The notes: generated by a model from the letters alone, not told the origin. A DNA stretch of 31,241 nucleotides from Bacteroidales bacterium UBA4363 (GCA_002393965.1 DGSL01000028.1:1-31241), one strand, 5' to 3'; shown: positions 7,890-16,372, counted from the stretch's first letter. Translations and numbers: made by a program.

Positions 7890-8148
7890 TAAAAGATACT
7901 ATTTTACGAGTTTTATGTTTTGTCCTGAATTCTTTAATGTCATTGCACATTTTTTCTGCTGAGACAAAGTCCTCATTCTCTCCGCACAACGACATTACAA
8001 AATTTTCGTATTCAGTTTCCTCCTTTTTTGTCTCCTTTAATTTTACATTAACCAATGCTTTAGCATAGGCTTTAACCATATCAATGAAATCTTTTTTTGA
8101 CCAAGGCATTGATGATGGCACTTCTATTTCTATATTTATTGTTGACAT
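7879..8148 (-). CDS. Putative antitoxin partner of VapC
   Basis: An 89-residue protein that I do not recognise. An N-terminal segment of alternating hydrophobic residues (INIEIEVPSS) is followed by a helical, Lys/Glu-rich body and a basic tail (KHKTRKIVSF). The gene precedes and overlaps the toxin by 11 nt, the classic position of an antitoxin. The N-terminal strand could form a ribbon-type DNA-binding or dimerisation element, and the acidic/basic C-terminus could occupy the toxin active site. It does not clearly match AbrB, Phd or RHH families by eye. The start at 8148 follows an AT-rich leader without a Shine-Dalgarno. Confidence 0.75.
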   Translation of the reverse strand: MSTINIEIEVPSSMPWSKKDFIDMVKAYAKALVNVKLKETKKEETEYENFVMSLCGENEDFVSAEKMCNDIKEFRTKHKTRKIVSFNGE

Positions 8149-8190
8149 AGTCTTAAATTTTAAAATGGCTTATAGTTTTTTAGTTCTCGT

Positions 8191-8868
8191 TTATCGTCTC
8201 AATATAAATTCGGCAATAGCGAGATCCATAGGAGTAGTGATTTTTATATTCTCACGACAGCCTTCGACAAGTGATATCTTATGCCCACTATATTCCACCA
8301 CGCTTGCATCGTCTGTGAATGTTTCGATGAATCCTGCTCCGTATGCTTTTTTCAATAATTGCAGATCAAACACTTGTGGAGTCTGGACGAGCTTCACCAT
8401 TCTGCGGTCGATCTGTGAGTTTTCTCCATTTTGAGACAGTATGCGAACAGAGTCGACGGAATCCACAACAGGCACGACAGCTTTGTCTTTTTCAGCTGCG
8501 TCATAAAGGCGGTTGATCATCTCTGCGGATGCGAAAGGACGGACTCCGTCGTGAACGCCGACGAGAGCATCACCGTCTGCTTTGATTGTATTCAATCCGT
8601 TGAGCACGGAATGGAATCGCGTCTTTCCTCCCTCGACGATAGTGATATCATGGGTGTCGAAGCCATTCTCCTTACAGCATTTTTCCCAATAGTCGAAATG
8701 AGTGGCTGGCAGACAGACGACTATTTTTATCCCGTCTACTGCATTCCTGAAAGCATCTATTGTGCGCAAAAGAATTGGCTTGCCGGCAATCGGCAGAAAC
8801 TGTTTAGGTATTTCCGTACCCATTCTTAATCCTGAACCTCCGGCCACAATTATCACAAATCTGTCCAT
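8191..8868 (-). CDS. ispD: 2-C-methyl-D-erythritol 4-phosphate cytidylyltransferase
   Basis: About 225 residues from ATG 8868, placing MDRFVIIVAGGSGLRMG at the N-terminus as in the family; a TTG at 8889 would add seven residues inside the promoter. The nucleotide-binding signature GGSGLRMGTEIPKQF is intact, as are GVHDGVRPF and TDDASVVE. The enzyme makes CDP-methylerythritol from MEP and CTP, the third step of the non-mevalonate isoprenoid pathway in the cytosol. It is the first gene of the leftward unit; in many Bacteroidales recG follows ispD directly, whereas here the toxin-antitoxin pair intervenes. Its promoter is interleaved with that of metA. Confidence 0.93.
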   Translation of the reverse strand: MDRFVIIVAGGSGLRMGTEIPKQFLPIAGKPILLRTIDAFRNAVDGIKIVVCLPATHFDYWEKCCKENGFDTHDITIVEGGKTRFHSVLNGLNTIKADGDALVGVHDGVRPFASAEMINRLYDAAEKDKAVVPVVDSVDSVRILSQNGENSQIDRRMVKLVQTPQVFDLQLLKKAYGAGFIETFTDDASVVEYSGHKISLVEGCRENIKITTPMDLAIAEFILRR

Positions 8869-8880
8869 ACTACTAATAAA

Positions 8881-8914
8881 TTTGTTCAAAAATATTAAAA
8901 AATGCTTATCTTTG
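8881..8914 (+). promoter_or_regulatory. metA promoter
   Basis: TTTG (8881-8884), 22 nt, then TATCTTTG (8907-8914) fits the Bacteroidetes consensus. The transcript would start near 8921, giving a leader of about 30 nt. It shares almost all its length with the divergent ispD promoter. Confidence 0.7.
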
Positions 8915-8918
8915 CAAA
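8887..8918 (-). promoter_or_regulatory. ispD promoter
   Basis: On the minus strand TTTG (8918-8915), 20 nt, then TATTTTTG (8894-8887). The -33 box is one half of the palindrome CTTTGCAAAG (8910-8919), whose other half belongs to the metA -7 element. Confidence 0.6.
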
Positions 8919-8940
8919 GAAATTGAGAAGAGAACTAAAG

Positions 8941-8948
8941 AAGGAGGT
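8941..8948 (+). promoter_or_regulatory. Full Shine-Dalgarno before metA
   Basis: AAGGAGGT is a complete anti-16S match only three nucleotides before ATG 8952. Strong Shine-Dalgarno sites are rare in Bacteroidetes, and I saw no comparable one at the other starts inspected here. Confidence 0.7.
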
Positions 8949-8951
8949 ATT

Positions 8952-9869
8952 ATGCCGTTAAACATACCGAAGAATTTGCCGGCGGTAGATGAACTGAAGA
9001 AAGAGAACATTTTTGTTAAAGATTCTATTGAAGCCGCCAATCAAGACATCCGACCATTAAAGATTGTGATACTTAATCTTATGCCAGTCAAGATTACGAC
9101 AGAGACTGATTTGATACGTCTTTTGTCTAACTCTCCATTGCAGATTGAGATTGAGTTCATGCAGATTTCGAGTCACACTTCAAAGCATACTCCTATCGAA
9201 CATATGATGGCATTCTATAAGAGTTTTGAGGTCTTGAAGAAAAACAAATACGACGGTATGATCATTACTGGAGCACCTCTTGAATTTATGGATTATGAAG
9301 AGGTGTCGTATTGGAATGAGCTCACAGAGATTTTTGATTGGGCACGTACACATGTCACATCCACACTTTACGTTTGTTGGGGAGCTTTTGCTTCACTCTA
9401 CCATTTTTATGGCATCAACAAAGTGATGAAGGACTCAAAGATCTTTGGCGTGTTTGAGCATAAGATTCTTGAACCGTTGAATCCTATTTTCCGTGGATTC
9501 GACGACACTTTCTTTGTGCCTCACAGCCGTCACTGTACATTGGACAGAAAAGACGTCGAGGCGGTGCCAGATTTGAAGATACTTGCCGAGGGGGATATCC
9601 CTGGCCCTTACATGATGATGGCAAACAATGGCAGAGAATTTTTCTTGACGGGTCATCCAGAGTATGCGCCGTACACCCTTGATGGCGAATATCGTCGTGA
9701 TCTGGCGAAAGGTTTGCCGATCGAACCTCCAGTCAACTACTATAAGGATAATGATCCAGAGAAGGGTCCTCATGTGAGGTGGAGAAGCTATGCGAATCTT
9801 TTCTACACCAACTGGTTGAATTATTTCGTATATCAGATAACACCATACGATATCAATCTGGTGAAGTGA
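8952..9869 (+). CDS. metA: Homoserine O-acetyltransferase (MetA family)
   Basis: A 305-residue MetA-family enzyme, the normal length, starting MPLNIPKNLPA. The catalytic Cys142 is in YVCWGAFAS, and His235 and Glu237 are in LTGHPEYAP. Residue 111, which distinguishes acyl donors, is Glu (GAPLEFMDYEEVSYW). Established work on Bacillus and E. coli MetA links Glu111 to acetyl-CoA and Gly111 to succinyl-CoA, so this enzyme most likely makes O-acetylhomoserine despite the usual succinyltransferase annotation. It commits homoserine to methionine synthesis. It is followed by its own terminator, so it is probably monocistronic. I see no S-box or SAM riboswitch in the short leader. Confidence 0.95.
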   Translation: MPLNIPKNLPAVDELKKENIFVKDSIEAANQDIRPLKIVILNLMPVKITTETDLIRLLSNSPLQIEIEFMQISSHTSKHTPIEHMMAFYKSFEVLKKNKYDGMIITGAPLEFMDYEEVSYWNELTEIFDWARTHVTSTLYVCWGAFASLYHFYGINKVMKDSKIFGVFEHKILEPLNPIFRGFDDTFFVPHSRHCTLDRKDVEAVPDLKILAEGDIPGPYMMMANNGREFFLTGHPEYAPYTLDGEYRRDLAKGLPIEPPVNYYKDNDPEKGPHVRWRSYANLFYTNWLNYFVYQITPYDINLVK

Positions 9870-9906
9870 TTCTGTAATACGTCGCTTTGGATGATATAAA
9901 TATGAG

Positions 9907-9953
9907 ATAGGTTCCGTATCTGATTCGATAAGGTATGGAGCCTATTGCTTTTT
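9907..9953 (+). terminator. metA intrinsic terminator
   Basis: ATAGGTTCCGTATC (9907-9920) pairs imperfectly with AAGGTATGGAGCCTAT (9930-9945), followed by a short T run (9949-9953). Confidence 0.7.
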
Positions 9954-9983
9954 CAACGGAAAGATATGGAGTGGGTCGATAGA

Positions 9984-10541
9984 ATGAAGATGTATAAGAA
10001 TGTTAGTTTCAATGTGTTATTCTGTCTGTTAACTATATTTTTTTGCACTTGCTCTTCTTCTTCAAATTCAAACGACAAGAAGAATGAGTTTCAGTGTAAT
10101 GGAGGGATAGTGAGGTTGGACCAAGTGAACGACAGTCTGCATTTTTTGAAATTCCTTCGCAATGATTCAGTGGTTTCAGAGTGGAGGTTGAAATATCCCG
10201 TCTACCGGTTGGATCACGGAGATTTGGATGGCGACGGGAAGGAAGAGATAGCCGTGGGTGTGATAAAGAGCACTAGGTATTTCAAGAATAAGGGGAAACG
10301 ATTGTTCATTTTCCAGCTCAATTCTTACGACCATATCAGACCGTTGTGGCTGGGATCCAGAGCCGGCAGTGAACTGATTGATTTCCATATCGAACGTGAT
10401 TCTGTCCCTGCACGTGTCATCACTCAAAACGAGTATGACGAGCGTATATTTCCGGATTCCATCACCAGTCAGAATTTCAAAGGAATACGTTTCAAACTTG
10501 GCATGTTTGGATTGGATTTTGAAAATTACGTTACTAAATAA
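9984..10541 (+). CDS. Putative lipoprotein with FG-GAP/EF-like repeat
   Basis: About 185 residues from ATG 9984, where a typical lipoprotein leader begins: basic MKMYKN, a hydrophobic core (FNVLFCLLTIFF) and then CTCSSSS with a Ser-rich linker. Which cysteine is lipidated is unclear. ATG 9966 is an alternative start but would place acidic residues ahead of the leader. The mature part contains DHGDLDGDGKEEIAVGV, a calcium-loop motif typical of FG-GAP/VCBS repeats, here present once. No specific function is recognised. Seven nucleotides separate it from the DUF3160 gene, so the two are probably co-expressed, with CapA next. Confidence 0.7.
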   Translation: MKMYKNVSFNVLFCLLTIFFCTCSSSSNSNDKKNEFQCNGGIVRLDQVNDSLHFLKFLRNDSVVSEWRLKYPVYRLDHGDLDGDGKEEIAVGVIKSTRYFKNKGKRLFIFQLNSYDHIRPLWLGSRAGSELIDFHIERDSVPARVITQNEYDERIFPDSITSQNFKGIRFKLGMFGLDFENYVTK

Positions 10542-10548
10542 AAAGCCT

Positions 10549-13074
10549 ATGAAAAGAATATTCAAAGCATGCGTTTTTATCGCAAGTGTGATATTAGCGG
10601 CTTGCAACGACAAAGCGGCGGATGTGCCTGGCTCTACAAATAACGCCGATAGTGTTTCGGTCAATGCGGAAACTCAACAATATGACAGCCTGCTATTAGA
10701 TTCCATAGACTATAATATGGATCTCGGCAATTTGTCGTATTCAGACCTGCGTCTACTATATCATTATCCATACGCAAAACATGCTTTTTGGTTTAAGGAG
10801 TATGAATTGAATGCAAGATATACTTCTTTGGAATGGTATAAAGATATTATTAATGAGACTTACTATGAAGAAACTTCCTATACTAACAGTTTGGGAGAAG
10901 TAAATAAATATTGGGAACTGAAGGCGGATTTGAGTTCTGATTATTGGAGACGATGGTACAATGATTACGATCGGTTGAAGGAATCGACATCTCTGACTCC
11001 AGCAGAAAAGGAGTTTGTCAAGCGAGTTAAGGCTCGTATGGCTGAACTGGAGAAGGAGAGGTATACAAATGTGGAAGGATTCAAACTCTACAATGCCGAA
11101 CATATAGTGAATAAACTAAGCATTATGGATGATCCTGATTTGACGACTCTGTTGAAGAAGAATGGTTTTGCGTTACAGAATTCCAACTACATACAGATGT
11201 TCCAGCTCTACGAGGAGAACGACTATAATATGGTGCCAAGCTACGTCACCACGGATATTATGCTCCAACTTTTCAGCCTCTACAACCGTTATGTGCTTGA
11301 CGGCATAGAGCAGGAGTCTATAACTCCGGCTCTAAATAAGATGTGTGAGGGACTTTACAAAAAGTCAAAAGCAATAGCTGATACAATAAAGGATCCTGAA
11401 CTTAAATTAATAGCTGATTTCTCAACCACATATTATGCGATAGCCCTTTCTTTACTTAATGAAAAGAAATACGAAGTGCCAAACTCATCCAAGGAGTCGT
11501 ATGAAGCGGAGTTGGGTCTGATTAAGGGGGAAACGGATGAAATATCTCCGCTTTTGGAGACAGATGTCAAGTTTGGCTATAGCTTGTTCAAACCTCGCGC
11601 CCAATATACGCGAACAGAAAATGCCAAACAATATTTCCGCACGATGATGTGGCTACAGACGGCTTACCTTTGTGCTGAAAACAATGGTTTGCAGAAAGCT
11701 CTGTTTATGGCGAAAGTGTTTAAGGATAGCGACGCTGGTGTGAAAGCGGCAGCAAAACAGGCATTTGATCCACTTGATTATTTGATGGGTGAGCCAAACA
11801 ATATTCCGATTCTTGAATTGTCTGGCCTGTTGGACAAACTTGGAATTGCCGACTTTGAACAATTGCTGGATCCAAAGGTGATGGATGAAGCATCTGTAGC
11901 CATTGTCGAAGCCAACAAGAGCAAAAGCAGTATTCAGCCTAAGATTCAGATCAGCTGTCAGCCAAAAATCAATTTCATGCCGCAACGTTATGTGCCGGAT
12001 GGCGACATCTTGAATATGATGGCAGACAGTTTGCCGAACGCTGCACGTGCTTATCCGCGCGGAGTGGATGTGTTTGATGCATTCGGAATAAAGGCTGCTA
12101 AAGTGCTCAACGATACTTTCTTCAAAGATAATAAAGAGTGGAAGGAGTATCCTATGTACAGAAAGAAGGCGAGTGACAAATTTTCGTCTTTCAACGAATG
12201 GAACAAAACCGCCTACAATAAATGGATCCACATGTTGGTCGAGTTGCAGAAACCAGACAAACAATATCCCGGCTATATGCAAACAAGCAGTTGGCAGCTG
12301 AAAAACTTGAACAGTGCTCTTGCCTCATGGTCGGAATTGAAGCACAATACGGTTCTGTATGCGGTGCAGCCAATGTGTGCGGAATGTGGAGATGGTGGAG
12401 ATGACCATTTGCCTGATCCTGAGCTTGTTGGGTATGTGGAGCCTAATTTGAGATTCTGGAAAACTTTAAGACAAGCCATAGAGCAAACTTACGAAATGGC
12501 AAAACTCGCCGGATATGATGTGAATGATAATTTTGAGGCAGGCCGAACCCTGAAAGGTCAGACTGAATCACTTTTGAAAACTGTTGACTTTCTAATCCGT
12601 ATCAGTGAGAAGGAGTTACAAGGCAAACGACTTACAAGTGAAGAGTATGAGACAATAAGGACACTCGGCAGTAATGTCGAGTATATGACGTTGGGATTCC
12701 TGACAGATCGTAAACAATATCCTGATTGGACAGCAGTGGCTGACGTAGACAAAAAGATGCCTGTGGTGGCTGACATCTATACTAGAAACGTATTGTCATG
12801 TAAGAAGAGCGGAATCCTCCACACTGCTGTAGGAAGAGCCAACACTATTTATGTTGTGGTGGAAATAAATGGTTATTACTATCTGACACGTGGAGCGACA
12901 TTTAGCTACTATGAGTTTGTACGTCCGTTAAATTCTCGTCTGACTGACGAGGAATGGCAAAAATTGAATGAGAGCGACCAGTGTCCGAACGTCCCAGATT
13001 GGATCACACCGTTCATGATAAACAAGCCGGTAAAGAAAGATAATGTGGACTATCTCTATTCGTCGGGTTGCTAA
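10549..13074 (+). CDS. DUF3160 lipoprotein
   Basis: An 841-residue exported lipoprotein. The start is ATG 10549 (MKRIFKAC), which opens a signal peptide ending in the lipobox VILAAC at Cys19; the frame is open further upstream but those codons overlap the preceding gene. The rest matches DUF3160 in character: Tyr/Trp-rich helical segments such as NDYNMVPSYVTTDIMLQLF, FSTTYYAIA, WSELKHNTVLYAVQP and a conserved C-A-E-C-G-D-G-G-D motif. Function is unknown; the two cysteines of CAECGDG could bind metal or form a disulfide. It lies between a small lipoprotein and a CapA-like protein, pointing to a cell-surface job. Confidence 0.88.
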   Translation: MKRIFKACVFIASVILAACNDKAADVPGSTNNADSVSVNAETQQYDSLLLDSIDYNMDLGNLSYSDLRLLYHYPYAKHAFWFKEYELNARYTSLEWYKDIINETYYEETSYTNSLGEVNKYWELKADLSSDYWRRWYNDYDRLKESTSLTPAEKEFVKRVKARMAELEKERYTNVEGFKLYNAEHIVNKLSIMDDPDLTTLLKKNGFALQNSNYIQMFQLYEENDYNMVPSYVTTDIMLQLFSLYNRYVLDGIEQESITPALNKMCEGLYKKSKAIADTIKDPELKLIADFSTTYYAIALSLLNEKKYEVPNSSKESYEAELGLIKGETDEISPLLETDVKFGYSLFKPRAQYTRTENAKQYFRTMMWLQTAYLCAENNGLQKALFMAKVFKDSDAGVKAAAKQAFDPLDYLMGEPNNIPILELSGLLDKLGIADFEQLLDPKVMDEASVAIVEANKSKSSIQPKIQISCQPKINFMPQRYVPDGDILNMMADSLPNAARAYPRGVDVFDAFGIKAAKVLNDTFFKDNKEWKEYPMYRKKASDKFSSFNEWNKTAYNKWIHMLVELQKPDKQYPGYMQTSSWQLKNLNSALASWSELKHNTVLYAVQPMCAECGDGGDDHLPDPELVGYVEPNLRFWKTLRQAIEQTYEMAKLAGYDVNDNFEAGRTLKGQTESLLKTVDFLIRISEKELQGKRLTSEEYETIRTLGSNVEYMTLGFLTDRKQYPDWTAVADVDKKMPVVADIYTRNVLSCKKSGILHTAVGRANTIYVVVEINGYYYLTRGATFSYYEFVRPLNSRLTDEEWQKLNESDQCPNVPDWITPFMINKPVKKDNVDYLYSSGC

Positions 13075-14002
13075 ATCCATAATCATCGTTTTAGCCGTAA
13101 TAGCAAATAGCTGTTCCTCTGGAGACGTGAATCATCGCGTCTCCACAAACGAAGATGAACTAAGCATTGTGTTTACGGGAGATGTTTTGCTCGACCGTGG
13201 TGTGAGGAAACAGATAGAGCGTAAAGGAATCGACTATATCTTTTCGGCTGTAAAAGATTCGTTTCTGGCGGCTGATGCGACGGTGATAAATCTAGAATGT
13301 CCGCTTACCGACGTCTACACACCGGTGATGAAAAAATATATTTTCAAGGCTGATGAGAAATGGGCAGCGTCGCTAAAACAATATGGCGTCACTCATGCCG
13401 CAATGGCCAACAACCATACTTACGACCAAGGAAGCACAGGTTTGCTGAATACAGTCAGGGTTTTAAAAGACAATGATATCATACCTATGGGTTTTGGCTT
13501 TACGGATGAAGAGCGAGTCAAACCTGTTGAATTGGAAAAGAACGGAATAAAAGTGGCTCTGTTCAACAGCGTTTTTCTCCGACTTGAAAACTGGATCCAG
13601 ACTGACGGGGAACCGGGAATTTGTATGGAGAAGGGAAATGAGTTGGCTGCCCGAATTTCATCTTATAAGCAGAAACATCCGGATGCAAAAATAATTGCGG
13701 TTGTGCATTGGGGTGTGGAGTTTATGCCGTATCCTTCGCATCAGCAACAGATGGATGCTATGCTATTGGCAAGTGCAGGCACGGATGTGATTGTAGGGCA
13801 TCATCCGCATATAGTGCAGCCTGTAAAAAATGTCAAGGATTGTACTGTGATTTATAGTCTTGGTAATTTTGTCTTTGATCAAAGTAGGGAGGATGGCAAC
13901 AAGGCAAAGATGGCTAAAGTGACATTCCGAAAAAATGAGACTGAGGTCATCCTGTACGACATAGATATTGTGAAATGCAGGCCGGAGGTGAGCGGAATGT
14001 GA
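13043..14002 (+). CDS. CapA-family (PGA_cap) lipoprotein
   Basis: A 319-residue protein of the CapA / poly-gamma-glutamate capsule family with a metallophosphatase-like fold. Conserved blocks in order: FTGDVLLDRG, VINLECPLTD, MANNHTYDQG, VVHWGVEF, VGHHPHIVQP and SLGNFVFDQ. The Asp, Asn and His residues of these blocks are the expected metal ligands. The N-terminus is a lipoprotein leader with lipobox VIANSC. The start ATG 13043 lies inside the end of the DUF3160 gene, overlapping it by 32 nt in another frame, which suggests translational coupling. Family members without a pgs/cap operon are common in Bacteroidetes and their substrate is unknown. Confidence 0.92.
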   Translation: MWTISIRRVAKSIIIVLAVIANSCSSGDVNHRVSTNEDELSIVFTGDVLLDRGVRKQIERKGIDYIFSAVKDSFLAADATVINLECPLTDVYTPVMKKYIFKADEKWAASLKQYGVTHAAMANNHTYDQGSTGLLNTVRVLKDNDIIPMGFGFTDEERVKPVELEKNGIKVALFNSVFLRLENWIQTDGEPGICMEKGNELAARISSYKQKHPDAKIIAVVHWGVEFMPYPSHQQQMDAMLLASAGTDVIVGHHPHIVQPVKNVKDCTVIYSLGNFVFDQSREDGNKAKMAKVTFRKNETEVILYDIDIVKCRPEVSGM

Positions 14003-14039
14003 AATTATACGTAATGCACGAGCAGAAGATGAGTGCTTA

Positions 14040-14169
14040 TAGAATAAACACAGAGACACGGAGTCTTAAGAGAATTTTATGAGAGAAAGAGATTTGAATC
14101 AAATATTGGGTCGCTCGTCCGTACGGACTTGCGGAGAGAGGGGGGAGGTTAGGGCGTTCCGCCCTTAAC
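14040..14169. repeat. Composite intergenic repeat, copy 1
   Basis: Module B (14049-14090) carries CACAGAGACACGGAG and a later TTTATGAGAGAAAGAG. Module A (about 14108-14178) carries the palindrome GTCCGTACGGAC (14117-14128) and the hairpin GTTAGGGCG/CGCCCTTAAC (14148-14169), followed by AATCCTCA. Both modules recur at 17.5 kb with A inverted. The hairpin could terminate the CapA transcript. Confidence 0.6.
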
Positions 14170-14239
14170 AATCCTCAATGCCACAGTCAAAATTTTTAAT
14201 AAATTTAAGCAGCTTCTAAAAAATGCTGTAAAAAGTTTG

Positions 14240-14247
14240 TAATTTTG
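14240..14247 (+). promoter_or_regulatory. Candidate sufS -7 element
   Basis: TAATTTTG matches TAnnTTTG 36 nt before the sufS start. No good TTTG is found at the -33 position. Confidence 0.45.
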
Positions 14248-14283
14248 CACTCCAAAAACGAACAAACAGCCCGTAAAACGAAA

Positions 14284-15519
14284 ATGCAAATGTTAGATAT
14301 AGAGTCGATTCGCAAGGATTTTCCGATTTTAGGCCAGGAAGTCTACGGAAAACCGTTAATATATTTTGATAATGCGGCCACTACACAGAAGCCGCAGATA
14401 GTGTTGGATACTATTGTCGGAAATTATTCCACACAAAATGCCAACATCCATCGTGGTGTTCATTTTTTGAGCCAGACGGCTACAATGGCTCATGAGGAGG
14501 CTCGAGCAACTGTGCAGAAGTTCATCGGGGCTGAAAAGTCGTGTGAGATAATCTTCACTCGTGGCACAACTGAGGCAATCAACCTTGTGGCTGATTCTTT
14601 TGTAAGAAGCCAGTGTGTGGACGGTGATGAAATCATCGTGTCGGAGATGGAACATCATTCCAACATTGTGCCTTGGCAACTTCAGCAACAGAGAAAAGAT
14701 ATCAAGATAAAGGTGATTCCGTTTGATGAACGCGGACATCTTCAGGTGGAAAAATTGGAGGAGATGATTACATCGCGCACCAAGCTGGTGTCTGTCACTC
14801 ACGTCTCCAATACACTTGGCACAGTCAATCCTGTGGAAGAAATCGTGCGAATAGCACACGCTCATAATGTGCCTGTCCTTGTTGACGGTGCACAATCCAC
14901 TCCGCATATAAAGGTGGATGTGAAGAAACTTGATGTTGACTTCTTTGTTTTCTCAGGACACAAGGTTTACGGTCCGACGGGCATAGGTGTGCTTTATGGC
15001 AAAGAGGCATGGCTCGACAAACTGCCTCCATATCAGGGTGGTGGTGAGATGATCAAGAATGTAAGTTTTGCAGGCACCACATTCAATGAGCTTCCGTTCA
15101 AGTTTGAGGCTGGCACCCCCGACTATATCGGATCGACAGCTTTGGCAGCCGCGCTCAATTACGTCTCTGCGATTGGAATTGAGAAGATCCACGCATACGA
15201 GGAGTCATTGCGTCTTTATGCGGAAGAGAAGATGAAGGAGATCGAAGGAATGCGATTCATTGGAGAGAATGACCAGAAGAGCGGATTGGTTTCATTTTTG
15301 GTTGGCAATATTCATCCATACGACGTCGGCACACTATTGGACAAGTTGGGAATTGCTGTCAGAACAGGACATCATTGTGCGGAGCCGGTGATGCATCATT
15401 TTGGAATAGAAGGTACGGTGCGTGCATCGTTTGCCGTCTACAATACAAAAGAGGAGATTGATGCCTTCGTCGCAGGATTGGCAAGAGTGGCATCAATGTT
15501 TAACAGAAAGAAGCATTAA
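14284..15519 (+). CDS. sufS: SufS-type cysteine desulfurase
   Basis: About 411 residues from ATG 14284; ATG 14290 (MLDIESIRKDFP) is equally possible. This is a class V PLP enzyme. The PLP lysine is K227 in FSGHKVYGPTG, the cofactor aspartate is in LVDGAQS, and the catalytic Cys365 is in RTGHHCAEPVM. That Cys context and the short loop are typical of group II SufS rather than IscS. It strips sulfur from cysteine and passes persulfide to SufE for Fe-S cluster assembly by SufBCD, which are not in this window. sufE follows after 8 nt. Confidence 0.95.
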   Translation: MQMLDIESIRKDFPILGQEVYGKPLIYFDNAATTQKPQIVLDTIVGNYSTQNANIHRGVHFLSQTATMAHEEARATVQKFIGAEKSCEIIFTRGTTEAINLVADSFVRSQCVDGDEIIVSEMEHHSNIVPWQLQQQRKDIKIKVIPFDERGHLQVEKLEEMITSRTKLVSVTHVSNTLGTVNPVEEIVRIAHAHNVPVLVDGAQSTPHIKVDVKKLDVDFFVFSGHKVYGPTGIGVLYGKEAWLDKLPPYQGGGEMIKNVSFAGTTFNELPFKFEAGTPDYIGSTALAAALNYVSAIGIEKIHAYEESLRLYAEEKMKEIEGMRFIGENDQKSGLVSFLVGNIHPYDVGTLLDKLGIAVRTGHHCAEPVMHHFGIEGTVRASFAVYNTKEEIDAFVAGLARVASMFNRKKH

Positions 15520-15527
15520 TTACAGAT

Positions 15528-15956
15528 ATGAGTTTGATTGACGAAAGAGAAGAGGAAATCATAGAGGAATTCTCGTTCTCAGATGATTGGCTGGACATAT
15601 ACCAGTTGATTATAGACAAGGGTAATGACGGCGCCGGCATCGACGCACGTTACAAAGACGACAGCCATTTGATAGAAGGATGTCAGAGTAAGGTGTGGGT
15701 GAATGCTGAGTTGGTAGATGGTAAGGTATACTATCAGGGAGAGAGCAACACTGAGATCGTCAACGGAATTGTATCCATCCTTGTGTATATTCTGTCTGGC
15801 AATGAGCCACAGGATATTCTTGATGCAAAACTTACTTTCATCGACAAGATCGGTTTGCAGGAGCATCTTACGCCGACTCGTTCCAACGGTATGTTGGCGA
15901 TGATCAAACAGATGAGGCTGTATGCGATGGCATTCGCCGCGCAGCAACAAAAATAA
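15528..15956 (+). CDS. sufE: SufE sulfur-acceptor protein
   Basis: A 142-residue SufE. The sulfur-accepting Cys52 lies in the conserved EGCQSKVWV motif, and the C-terminal LTPTRSNGMLAMIKQMR is also family-typical. It takes persulfide from SufS and stimulates it. The 8-nt spacing after sufS and 6-nt spacing before the next gene indicate one operon. Confidence 0.95.
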   Translation: MSLIDEREEEIIEEFSFSDDWLDIYQLIIDKGNDGAGIDARYKDDSHLIEGCQSKVWVNAELVDGKVYYQGESNTEIVNGIVSILVYILSGNEPQDILDAKLTFIDKIGLQEHLTPTRSNGMLAMIKQMRLYAMAFAAQQQK

Positions 15957-15962
15957 TGTATT

Positions 15963-16280
15963 ATGTATGAAGTGTTAAAAAATGCACTTTGTCCGCTCTT
16001 TTTGATTCACGCGGCTGTGCTGTTGGTGTTGGGAATCAAGGCGGCATTTGTCACTCACGGGTTTCACCGCATCGACCTGCTCGTCTATCTGGTGTGTGTC
16101 ACGATAGCAGGAGCATGGTTTGCCGCCGATTTAGGAGGAGACGCGATTGCGGTCAATTCCGTCTTCAACCTTATATTTTCAGCATGCATGCTCTATTATT
16201 TGGGTGCGGACTTGAAATGGACCACAATCTTGAGCATTCCGTTTTGTCTGCTGACGGTGGGGTTGGCGATGGTGATATAA
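15963..16280 (+). CDS. Small integral membrane protein
   Basis: 105 residues, almost entirely hydrophobic, with three or four predicted membrane helices: about 10-30 (CPLFLIHAAVLLVLGI), 38-55 (DLLVYLVCVTIAGAWFAA), 63-80 and 86-104. No catalytic motif or family is recognised. It begins 6 nt after sufE and is probably the last gene of that operon. A link to sulfur metabolism is inferred only from position. Confidence 0.75.
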   Translation: MYEVLKNALCPLFLIHAAVLLVLGIKAAFVTHGFHRIDLLVYLVCVTIAGAWFAADLGGDAIAVNSVFNLIFSACMLYYLGADLKWTTILSIPFCLLTVGLAMVI

Positions 16281-16372
16281 AAACATAGAGGTTTACTAAG
16301 GGAGTAACATCTCAATCACCGTACTATCGCAATTTATTAGAGAAAACGAAAAAAGATTTAGGTAAACAAAAT

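Noticed and set aside
10378..10548. Upstream extension of the DUF3160 gene
   Set aside because: It overlaps the preceding lipoprotein gene, and the signal peptide clearly begins at 10549.
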